DNA of 36,507 bases, taken from positions 1 through 36,507 of the forward strand of contig CALDJX010000667.1 in assembly GCA_937899075.1 (NCBI GenBank). The letters are read 5' to 3'. Of this stretch, positions 30,464-36,507 are shown piece by piece. The DNA is from an uncultured Planctomyces sp. (GTDB taxonomy: Bacteria; Planctomycetota; Planctomycetia; Planctomycetales; Planctomycetaceae). A program made the position numbers and the translations under genes. Every line of letters starts with the position of its first letter. The first letter of the stretch is position 1. A model generated the notes under the pieces. That model was not told the origin of the DNA. It made no database searches and was given only the letters and a program-made list of their open reading frames with translations.

Positions 30464-30859
30464 ATGAATCAGAGATTCGCATCCACGGTCGTTGCAGCCG
30501 GCCTCGCGCTGGCTCTGGGTACTCAGCTTTCGGTTGAGCCAACAGTTGGACAGGAGAAGTCCGCTTCAAAACCGACTCCAGCGAAAGTCGCAAAGAAGCC
30601 AGCGGGAAGACTGCCAGCTCATTACGGAAAGCTCGGCATCAGCACCGAGCAGCGCACGAAAATTTACGGCGTTCAGGCGAGCTATAAAAAACAGATCGAC
30701 GATCTGCAGAAGCAAATCGACGATCTGAAGGCGAAGCAGGACTCGGAAGTTGAGGCCGTGCTGACTCCTGACCAGAAGAAGAAGCTGGACGAAATTCTGG
30801 CCGAAGCAAAGAAGGCCGCCGAAGCTCGCAGCAGCAAGACCAAGAAGAAATCATCCTGA
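30464..30859 (+). CDS. Small exported coiled-coil protein (Spy/CpxP-like LTPxQ motif)
   Basis: 131 residues from ATG 30464, with AGGAG seven bases upstream. The leader is residues 1-30 (MNQRFASTVVAAGLALALG, cleavage likely near VGQE). After a Lys/Pro-rich linker comes LPAHYGKLGISTEQRTKIY, then a coiled coil with two copies of QIDDL in KKQIDDLQKQIDDLKAKQD (residues 75-93). LTPDQKKKLDEIL (100-112) resembles the LTxxQ repeat of Spy/CpxP periplasmic chaperones. The C-terminal tail is Lys/Ala-rich. A periplasmic stress or chaperone-like role is possible but not shown. It is a stand-alone gene closed by a strong intrinsic terminator. Confidence 0.87.
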   Translation: MNQRFASTVVAAGLALALGTQLSVEPTVGQEKSASKPTPAKVAKKPAGRLPAHYGKLGISTEQRTKIYGVQASYKKQIDDLQKQIDDLKAKQDSEVEAVLTPDQKKKLDEILAEAKKAAEARSSKTKKKSS

Positions 30860-30906
30860 AGCGGGATTACTCCTGAAGCGATCAATGGAGTGACGCGGGC
30901 ACGATG

Positions 30907-30946
30907 AGCCTCGATCAGCAAGAAGCTGGTCGAGGCTTTTTGTTTT
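30907..30946 (+). terminator. Rho-independent terminator
   Basis: AGCCTCGATCAGC pairs with GCTGGTCGAGGCT as a 13-bp stem with one T-G wobble and an AAGAA loop. It is followed by TTTTT-G-TTTT. It lies 48 bp after the small exported coiled-coil gene and 20 bp before the end of the convergent sulfatase gene. Confidence 0.9.
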
Positions 30947-30965
30947 CCCCGCAGACCGGCCAGCA

Positions 30966-32387
30966 TCAGTCGACTTCTGGATTCCACCAACCATCCAACT
31001 GACGCCGCAAAGTTTTCAGCGTCTCTGCGAACTTCGCGTCGTTGATCAAACTGTGCGATTCTTCGGGATCGTTTTCGACATCAAAGAGCGCATCTTTCTC
31101 CAGATATTCGCCCCAGGCTTTGTCGCGGCCGTGTTTGTGAGTCGTGATCAGTTTCAGATTGCCCTGTCGAATCCACCGATGGGCAATGTCCCGTTCGGGG
31201 TGACCAAGCGACGTTGCATCGCCGGGATAAAGTTCTCCAAACACCGCTCGATCTGCATCAAGAGACGCTTCTCCCTTCGCGCTGCCCCAGAGACTCTCTC
31301 CGGGAAACTCCGTGTCTCCACGCGGTAAGTCAGCAGCCGCCAGAATCGTCGGCAGAATATCAATACTGCTGACAAGTTCCTGGTGCGTGGCGGGTTTTGT
31401 GTGCTTGTCCCATCGCACGAGAATCGGCGTTCGGAGCCCATACTCAAACGGGGCTCGCTTGCTGCGTTTTGTGTGGTCCCATTCTTTTGTCGTGGATCGA
31501 AAACGTCGGGCATCCGGCTCCCAGCCATTATCGACGACAAAGACAAAGATCGTGTCTCCGGTCAACCCTCGAGATTCGACAAAGTTCACGAGGTCGCCGA
31601 CCGTTTCGTCAAACTGCGAAATCGCCGCGTAGTACGGAACTCGATGTTTCGGAATTCCCGAACGGTCGCGGTAGAGGTCGTAGAACTTCTCGGGAGAATC
31701 GTGCGGAGTATGAGGCAGAAAAGGTGCGTACCAGACGAAAAACGGAGCGTCGTCACAATCATCAATGAAATCATAAATTGGCTGCATCGTTTCCCGGCCG
31801 ATGCTTAAACCGTGATCGCCGTTTCCGTGGGCGACGACGTCACCGCTGGCCAGAGTTTTATTCCCGTACTTCGCGTCGGGTGTCGGCTCGGCCGTCGTCA
31901 TCCCTTCTGTGAAGCCTGCGTTTCGCCAATGCCCCTCCCAATACTTGCCGGTCTGAAGGCAACGATACCCGGCGGCCGCCAGTCGGCGCGGCAGAGTCGG
32001 AACGTCACGAATCAATGCAGCCGCTTTCTCGCGAAAAGCGTCGAACTCCGCCTTGCCGATGTCAGGCGATCTGGTCAGCGTTCCGAATCCAGGTGGCGGA
32101 TGATTGAAATAGACTCCGTGCTGGTGCGGATAAAGACCGGTCAGAATGCTGACCAGCGAAGGCCGACAAACACTGCTCGGCACATAGCCATTCACATAAC
32201 GAGCCGACTTCGCAGCAAGCCGATCGATGTTCGGGGTCAGAACATCCTCGTTCCCCATGAAGCCGAAGTCGGTGCAGGTCTGATCGTCTGAGATGATCAG
32301 AACAACGTTCGGCCGATCGGCGGCATGATTGAGGCACGGAGTCGCAAACGTCATGCAGCACGCGAGCAGTCGCTGTCGAAAATTCAT
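30966..32387 (-). CDS. Sulfatase-family hydrolase with non-canonical CRPSL active-site motif
   Basis: 473 residues from ATG 32387, where the export leader begins (MNFRQRLLACCMTFATP, cleavage near HAADRP). ATG 32408 would add seven residues; neither start has a strong ribosome binding site. Sulfatase features: LIISDDQTCTDFGF with D34-D35, LTPNIDRLAAKSARY, SSVCRPSLVSILTGLYPHQH with C74-R-P-S-L78, PFFVWYAPFLPHTPHD near 220, and FVFVVDNGWEP as the second metal motif. The usual formylglycine signature is C-x-P-x-R; here the Arg is Leu. The rest of the fold looks complete, so this is a divergent subgroup rather than a decayed gene. Whether the Cys is converted is open. It is divergent from the sulfatase at 32666, sharing 278 bp. 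Confidence 0.9.
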   Translation of the reverse strand: MNFRQRLLACCMTFATPCLNHAADRPNVVLIISDDQTCTDFGFMGNEDVLTPNIDRLAAKSARYVNGYVPSSVCRPSLVSILTGLYPHQHGVYFNHPPPGFGTLTRSPDIGKAEFDAFREKAAALIRDVPTLPRRLAAAGYRCLQTGKYWEGHWRNAGFTEGMTTAEPTPDAKYGNKTLASGDVVAHGNGDHGLSIGRETMQPIYDFIDDCDDAPFFVWYAPFLPHTPHDSPEKFYDLYRDRSGIPKHRVPYYAAISQFDETVGDLVNFVESRGLTGDTIFVFVVDNGWEPDARRFRSTTKEWDHTKRSKRAPFEYGLRTPILVRWDKHTKPATHQELVSSIDILPTILAAADLPRGDTEFPGESLWGSAKGEASLDADRAVFGELYPGDATSLGHPERDIAHRWIRQGNLKLITTHKHGRDKAWGEYLEKDALFDVENDPEESHSLINDAKFAETLKTLRRQLDGWWNPEVD

Positions 32388-32665
32388 GAGCAGCCAATCT
32401 GATAACATTTAAGGTTTTGGCCAGACGAGACCATCGCGTCCTTGATACTCGATTGGTATTCGAGAATCATCCTCGTCCGTAAACAGCCCGTTGAAAATCG
32501 AGAGTTCGAGTACAACTCGTCGTGTATCACTGACTCGGCCAGTGTGAAAGTTCCAGCAGAAGTCAATTCACAATTGCACTGATCGATACCAGTGACGCAT
32601 TAACCAACTCGCTGTCCCCGAATCGGTTGACTGTTCTGAAGTCCGTTCTCCTTGAGGAATTCGAA

Positions 32666-34084
32666 ATGCCACGTTTCGCTTTGATCAGTCTGCTGCTGTG
32701 TTATGCCGTGTCGAATCCTGTCGTGCAGAGTGCTGAGCGGCCCAACGTGCTGTTCATCGCGGTCGACGATCTGAACGACTGGATCGGCTGCCTGGGCGGG
32801 CATCCCGACGGGTCGTCTCCGAACATTGACGCCCTCGCCAAACGAGGCTGTCTTTTCACTCGGTCCTACTGTTCGGCGCCAGCGTGCAACCCTTCGCGCG
32901 TTGCGATCATGACGGGGATGCGGCCGACGACGACGGGCATCTACGTGAATCCTCAACCGTGGAAGCCGATTCTTAAAGATGCCGTCACGCTGCCTCAGCA
33001 CTTCATGAAACATGGATATCACGCCGCAGGATGCGGAAAGATTTTTCACGGCGGCTACGACGACGACACATCGTGGAATCAATACCTGAAGAAAGGCGGC
33101 GACCCAAAGCCGACTCAGGCGGTTTTGAAAGACCCGCACAGCAAAGCCGGCAGCATCATCTGGGGAGTGCTCGACAACGAAGACTCCGAAATGAACGATT
33201 ACAAGATGGTCGACTACGCCGTCGACTTCCTGAATCAGGAGCACGACAAACCGTTCTTCCTGGCTTGCGGAATCTATCGTCCGCACATGCCGTGGCAGGT
33301 ACCTCGAAAATACTACGACCTGTTTCCTCGCGACAAAATAACGCTGCCCGAAGTGCTTGAGTCCGATCTCGATGACCTCTCGCCAGCCGGTGTCAACATG
33401 GCGAAGCCGACCGGCGACCATGCCAACATCCTCAAGTCGGACAACTGGCGACACGCCGTGCAGGCCTACCTGGCAAGCGTTCGCTTCGCCGATGAGCAGG
33501 TTGGGCGACTGATTCGCGGACTCGACAACAGTAAGCATGGCAAAAACACGATCATCGTGCTGTGGGGTGACCACGGTTGGCACCTGGGCGAAAAGCATCA
33601 CTGGCGAAAATTCTCGCTGTGGGAAGAGGCGTGTCGAGCTCCGCTGATGATCATTGCTCCGGGAGTCACTTCATCCGGTTCGAAGTGTGGTCGGACGGTC
33701 GATTTTGTCGACGTCTACCCGACGCTCAGCGAGCTCTGCGGGCTGCCCATCGGCGATCACCTCGACGGAGAAAGCGTCGTTTCTCTGCTGAAGAATCCGG
33801 ATCAGGCATGGGAGCACCCAGCCATCACGTCGCACGGCCTGAAGAACGACGCCGTTCGCACCGAGCGTTGGCGGCTGATCCGCTACAAAGACGGAAGCGA
33901 AGAACTGTACGACCACGACAACGATCCTATGGAGTGGAAGAATCTCGCCGCAAATCCTGAATTCGCAAACGTCAGGAAGGAACTCGCCGCATGGCTTCCT
34001 ACGAGCCATGCTCCGGAAGCTCCGTACGATCGAAGCAAGCGGGCACAAGAACCGAAACGCAAATCTGTTAAGAAACAACGTTAA
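32666..34084 (+). CDS. Sulfatase (iduronate-2-sulfatase-like)
   Basis: 472 residues from ATG 32666, with GAGGA seven bases upstream and a signal peptide (MPRFALISLLLCYAVSNPVV, cleavage near QSAERP). A TTG at 32627 is rejected. Motifs: FIAVDDLNDWIGCLGGHP with D34-D35, PNIDALAKRGCLFTRSY, PACNPSRVAIMTGMRP with the canonical C74-N-P-S-R78, FFLACGIYRPHMPWQVPRKY, and LWGDHGWHLGEKHHWRKFS with the metal-binding DHG. These are the iduronate-2-sulfatase-type signatures common in planctomycetes. The C-terminal tail (KRAQEPKRKSVKKQR) is strongly basic. It probably desulfates uronate-containing glycans outside the cytoplasm; the exact glycan is unknown. Confidence 0.94.
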   Translation: MPRFALISLLLCYAVSNPVVQSAERPNVLFIAVDDLNDWIGCLGGHPDGSSPNIDALAKRGCLFTRSYCSAPACNPSRVAIMTGMRPTTTGIYVNPQPWKPILKDAVTLPQHFMKHGYHAAGCGKIFHGGYDDDTSWNQYLKKGGDPKPTQAVLKDPHSKAGSIIWGVLDNEDSEMNDYKMVDYAVDFLNQEHDKPFFLACGIYRPHMPWQVPRKYYDLFPRDKITLPEVLESDLDDLSPAGVNMAKPTGDHANILKSDNWRHAVQAYLASVRFADEQVGRLIRGLDNSKHGKNTIIVLWGDHGWHLGEKHHWRKFSLWEEACRAPLMIIAPGVTSSGSKCGRTVDFVDVYPTLSELCGLPIGDHLDGESVVSLLKNPDQAWEHPAITSHGLKNDAVRTERWRLIRYKDGSEELYDHDNDPMEWKNLAANPEFANVRKELAAWLPTSHAPEAPYDRSKRAQEPKRKSVKKQR

Positions 34085-34186
34085 TAATCGAATGAGTTAG
34101 GAGACTTTACGAGTCGTATTCCGATTCCACATTTGAACAGAGTAGACTAACGGCGGTCTGTAACATGTCACAAATGGGGTAAATAC

Positions 34187-34402
34187 ATGTCAGAGTCTGA
34201 TGTCGAAAATCGAATTTCAGCTCTCGAAAGAGAGGTTGCCAATCTTAAGTCGAAAGTTCGGCCGTCGGACAGCAATACACCCTGGTGGGAACGTATCGCT
34301 GGCCGATTTATTGGTGACTCGCTTTATGAAGAAGCCATGAAAGAAGGACGAAGTTACAGGAACACCGATCGCCGTTCCGCCGATTCACAGGAGCCGTCGT
34401 GA
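34187..34402 (+). CDS. Putative antitoxin partner of the VapC-type toxin
   Basis: 71 residues from ATG 34187. The N-terminal half is a short coiled coil (RISALEREVANLKSKV). The C-terminal half carries TPWWERIAGRFIGDSLYEE followed by GRSYR, a pattern I know from small proteins encoded just upstream of PIN-domain toxins in planctomycetes and cyanobacteria. No ribbon-helix-helix or AbrB fold is evident. The stop codon overlaps the GTG start of the toxin gene by four bases, and AGGAG for the toxin lies inside this gene, so the two are translationally coupled. It probably binds and blocks the toxin, perhaps through the coiled coil and the Trp-rich segment; that is inferred. Confidence 0.8.
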   Translation: MSESDVENRISALEREVANLKSKVRPSDSNTPWWERIAGRFIGDSLYEEAMKEGRSYRNTDRRSADSQEPS

Positions 34403-34824
34403 TCCTGCTCGACACGGACCACATGAGCATCCTTGAATGGGGCAATGACACCAGTTCCTCAATCCTGAGGACGAAACTGGCGACCACGGACGATGCCGAT
34501 ATTGCAACAACAATTGTGAGTTATGAAGAGCAAATGCGAGGTTGGATGGCCGTGCTTTCCAAATCGCGAACGGTTGACGCTCAGGTGAATGCGTACCGAC
34601 GCCTTGCAGATCACCTGGAAAACTACCGGCTCATTCCGGTCAGGCATTTCGATCAACGCTCCGCAGAAATATTCACGAAACTCCGCCGCGACCGCATCCG
34701 AATCGGGACAATGGACCTGCGAATCGCTTCCATCGTAATCGCCAACGACGCACTGTTGTTGACTCGAAACACTTCCGATTTTGATCAAGTGCCAGGTCTG
34801 CGTTTTGAAAACTGGACCGCGTAA
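34399..34824 (+). CDS. vapC: VapC-type PIN-domain ribonuclease toxin
   Basis: 141 residues from GTG 34399, overlapping the upstream stop by four bases (GTGA), with AGGAG five bases ahead. PIN-domain acidic residues are in place: D5 in LLDTDHMSI, E43 in SYEEQMRGW, D106 in GTMDLRIASIVI, and N124 and D127 in LTRNTSDFDQVPGL. VapC toxins cleave tRNA or rRNA and are held inactive by the partner antitoxin; the target here is unknown. The length is typical of the family. The pair is followed after 30 bp by an IMPase gene with no evident link. Confidence 0.9.
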   Translation: MILLDTDHMSILEWGNDTSSSILRTKLATTDDADIATTIVSYEEQMRGWMAVLSKSRTVDAQVNAYRRLADHLENYRLIPVRHFDQRSAEIFTKLRRDRIRIGTMDLRIASIVIANDALLLTRNTSDFDQVPGLRFENWTA

Positions 34825-34854
34825 CTATCAGGACAACAAACAGGTTTGAGGCCA

Positions 34855-35664
34855 ATGCGTGAACTGGAAGTCGCACGTCAAGCGGCACAAGCGGGGGGAG
34901 ACATCCTTGCCGGATACTTTCGGCAGGGTGTTGAAATGCGAACCAAGCAGGAATGCGATTTCGTTTCGGACGCGGACGTCGAGTCAGAACGGGCCATCAT
35001 CTCCGTCATTCGATCCCAATTCCCTGACCACGTGATCCTCGGAGAAGAAGATCAGGATGGAGCAGCGGAAACGCTCGATACAAACGCTGACTCGCTATGG
35101 GTGATCGACCCGCTCGACGGCACCACCAATTTCGCTCACGACATTCCTCATTTTGCCGTCTCGATAGGTTACTACCAGCGCGGCCAGCCGGTTTGCGGAG
35201 TCATCTACAACCCCGCTCGCGGAGACTGGTTTCACGCGATCAAAGGCGAAGGCGCTTTTGCGAACGATAAGAAGGCCACGGTCGCTGACCACGCCTCGTT
35301 GAGCGAAGCGCTGGTTGGAGTCGGCTTTTACTACGACCGCGGCGCGATGATGGATGCGACGCTGACTTCGATCCGCGACCTCTTTCAGCAGAAGATTCAC
35401 GGCATCCGCCGTTTCGGAACGGCGTCTCTGGATCTGTGCATGGTCGGTTGCGGCCAGTTTGGGGCGTTCTTCGAATACGAACTCTCGCCCTGGGACTTCG
35501 CGGCCGGACGATTGTTTGTGGAAGAGGCCGGCGGAAAAATTACCAATTGCCGCGGCAACGCCCTGCCCCTCGCCAAGAGCAGCGTGCTGGCGTCCAACGG
35601 AAAGTTGCATGACGCTGTCCTGAAGGTCGTCAGCGGAAATCTTCCCGATCAAGACTGGGACTGA
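34855..35664 (+). CDS. Inositol-monophosphatase-family phosphatase
   Basis: 269 residues from ATG 34855, with GAGG close upstream; a TTG at 34846 is rejected. Lithium-sensitive phosphatase motifs: VSDADVESERAI near 38-49, ILGEED at 61-66, WVIDPLDGTTNF at 82-93 with D85 and D88 as metal ligands, GIRRFGTASLDLCMVGCGQF near 183-202, and SPWDFAAGRLFVEEAGG with D214. It should be a cytoplasmic Mg-dependent phosphomonoesterase acting on inositol phosphate, histidinol phosphate or a similar substrate; sequence alone does not choose between them. The gene ends four bases before a palindromic repeat. Confidence 0.94.
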   Translation: MRELEVARQAAQAGGDILAGYFRQGVEMRTKQECDFVSDADVESERAIISVIRSQFPDHVILGEEDQDGAAETLDTNADSLWVIDPLDGTTNFAHDIPHFAVSIGYYQRGQPVCGVIYNPARGDWFHAIKGEGAFANDKKATVADHASLSEALVGVGFYYDRGAMMDATLTSIRDLFQQKIHGIRRFGTASLDLCMVGCGQFGAFFEYELSPWDFAAGRLFVEEAGGKITNCRGNALPLAKSSVLASNGKLHDAVLKVVSGNLPDQDWD

Positions 35665-35668
35665 AGCT

Positions 35669-35690
35669 GTAGGTCAGGCTCTGCCTGACG
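35669..35690 (+). repeat. REP-like element with GTAG head, copy A
   Basis: 22-nt element on the plus strand: GTAGG head, then GTCAGGC-TCT-GCCTGAC, a perfect 7-bp inverted repeat with a three-base loop, ending in G. It starts four bases after the IMPase stop codon. An exact copy lies in the opposite orientation 74 bp downstream. Confidence 0.75.
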
Positions 35691-35764
35691 GAGTGTTTCC
35701 TTTGTGAAAGATGGACCAACGCAAAATATCATTTCAAAAGTTCCACGTTTTTGTCAGAGGATTT

Positions 35765-35786
35765 CGTCAGGCAGAGCCTGACCTAC
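35765..35786 (-). repeat. REP-like element with GTAG head, copy B (inverted)
   Basis: This is the exact reverse complement of the element at 35669-35690 over all 22 bases, so the two make an inverted pair around a 74-bp spacer. That resembles a bacterial interspersed mosaic element (a REP doublet). The pair can form one long stem or two small hairpins. Confidence 0.75.
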
Positions 35787-35831
35787 TGGTTCGGCAGAAC
35801 GCTCGTCGTTTGATCTTCCTCGACGGTGCTT

Positions 35832-35855
35832 TACTCACCCAGCCCTGGGCGAGTA
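35832..35855. repeat. Near-perfect 24-bp palindrome upstream of the MoxR gene
   Basis: TACTCACCCAG-CC-CTGGGCGAGTA pairs at ten of eleven positions with a two-base loop; the mismatch is A-C. Flanking ACGGT (35822-35826) and ACCGT (35855-35859) extend the symmetry across a bulge. It lies 52 bp before the MoxR start. It may be another repeat family, or an operator or terminator-like hairpin. Confidence 0.5.
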
Positions 35856-35907
35856 CCGTTTCTTCCTATAACGCAACTCGCCAAAGAGACTCTTCGAAAG
35901 AGAACCA

Positions 35908-36507
35908 GTGACTGACCACGCAGCCGATGAAAGTATTGACGATTCCGACCTGCAGGCCGTTGAGAAACTGGCAGACGCCGCCGCACGAATCTCCCGTGAA
36001 TTGTCTCAGGTCATTGTTGGACAGAGTCAGGTCATCGAGGAATTGCTGGTCGCGATGTTCGCAGGCGGCCACTGCCTGCTGGTGGGCGTGCCGGGGCTCG
36101 CCAAGACGCTGATGGTTCGAACGCTCGCCGACACATTGAGCCTCTCGTTTAACCGGGTTCAGTTCACGCCGGACCTCATGCCAAGCGACATCACCGGCAC
36201 GGAGGTCATTCAGGAAGATCGCACATCGGGCACTCGCGAGTTTCGTTTCATCGAAGGGCCAATCTTCACCAACGTTCTGCTGGCTGATGAAATCAACCGA
36301 ACGCCGCCGAAGACGCAGGCGGCCTTGCTGGAAGCCATGCAGGAACGACACATCAGCGCCGGCGGCACGATGCACGATCTGCCCGATCCGTTCTTTGTAC
36401 TGGCGACTCAGAACCCGCTCGAGCAGGAAGGTACGTATCCCCTGCCGGAAGCGCAGCTCGACCGATTCCTGCTCTATATCAAAGTCGATTATCCCAGCGG
36501 GGCCGAA
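35908..36507 (+). CDS. MoxR-family AAA ATPase (3' end outside window)
   Basis: The first 200 residues from GTG 35908, open to the right edge. No better in-frame ATG lies upstream. AAA features: [16 protein letters not shown] near 36-50, Walker A GVPGLAKT at 60-67, Walker [21 protein letters not shown] from 124, sensor 1 ATQNP at 166-170 and arginine finger region LDRF at 184-187. MoxR ATPases act as chaperones that activate or assemble partner proteins with VWA domains, and in planctomycetes usually sit before DUF58 and membrane-protein genes, which would be just outside this window. The upstream gap carries three palindromic elements. Confidence 0.95.
   Translation, partial: MTDHAADESIDDSDLQAVEKLADAAARISRELSQVIVGQSQVIEELLVAMFAGGHCLLVGVPGLAKTLMVRTLADTLSLSFNRVQFTPDLMPSDITGTEVIQEDRTSGTREFRFIEGPIFTNVLLADEINRTPPKTQAALLEAMQERHISAGGTMHDLPDPFFVLATQNPLEQEGTYPLPEAQLDRFLLYIKVDYPSGAE

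Noticed and set aside
32600..33601. 333-codon frame antisense to the iduronate-sulfatase-like gene
   Set aside because: The plus-strand frame has complete sulfatase motifs and a good ribosome binding site; the antisense frame has neither.

Overview
The window is a stretch of a planctomycete (Planctomycetota, probably Planctomycetaceae-like) chromosome. The evidence is the mix of protein families: three DUF1501 proteins with RR-type leaders, a DUF1549/DUF1553 protein with a planctomycete cytochrome-c domain, a PVC-type CxxCH dehydrogenase-like protein fused to DUF1080, three sulfatases, an FHA-sigma factor fusion, and a giant surface protein carrying the planctomycete N-terminal LEPR-XLL-type motif (here LEERSLLSA).

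Layout. 1-8521 (minus) is one open reading frame that runs off the left edge, giving at least 2840 residues. It is a secreted mosaic of two zinc-metallopeptidase modules, a purple-acid-phosphatase-like phosphoesterase, DNRLRE, PPC, Calx-beta and seven cadherin-like repeats. 8692-9636 (minus) is an ECF-like sigma factor with an N-terminal FHA domain. 9808-13449 (minus) is the CxxCH/HEAT/DUF1080 protein. It is divergent from two DUF1501 genes on the plus strand (13626-15107 and 15197-16693). A minus-strand cluster, apparently an operon, runs sulfatase (22283-20847), DUF1549/DUF1553 (20771-18291), DUF1501 (18242-16737). A small basic protein gene (22545-22745, plus) faces an alpha/beta-hydrolase/beta-propeller fusion (25186-22778, minus), which lies downstream of dnaE (28840-25295, minus). 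Then follow a sulfite-oxidase-like molybdoenzyme (29076-30305), a small exported coiled-coil protein (30464-30859) with a clear intrinsic terminator, two divergent sulfatases (32387-30966 minus and 32666-34084 plus), a VapC-type PIN toxin with its small upstream partner (34187-34824), an inositol-monophosphatase-family gene (34855-35664), and the 5' part of a MoxR-type AAA ATPase gene (35908 to the right edge).

How it fits together. Most products carry export leaders. The sulfatases, DUF1501 and DUF1549/1553 proteins, DUF1080 fusion and hydrolase-propeller are the families planctomycetes use for sulfated polysaccharide and heteropolymer breakdown. The giant protein may act at the cell surface. 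dnaE, the toxin-antitoxin pair, the IMPase and MoxR are unrelated to that theme.

Non-coding DNA. No gap between genes exceeds 300 bases. The richest gap is 35665-35907. It holds two exact inverted copies of a 22-nt element with a GTAG head, plus a further near-perfect palindrome. A related GTAG-headed palindrome sits inside the sulfatase/DUF1549 operon. I saw no tRNA, rRNA, CRISPR array, transposase or origin. Many long open frames opposite the giant gene and opposite the DUF1501 and sulfatase genes are shadows and were left out.
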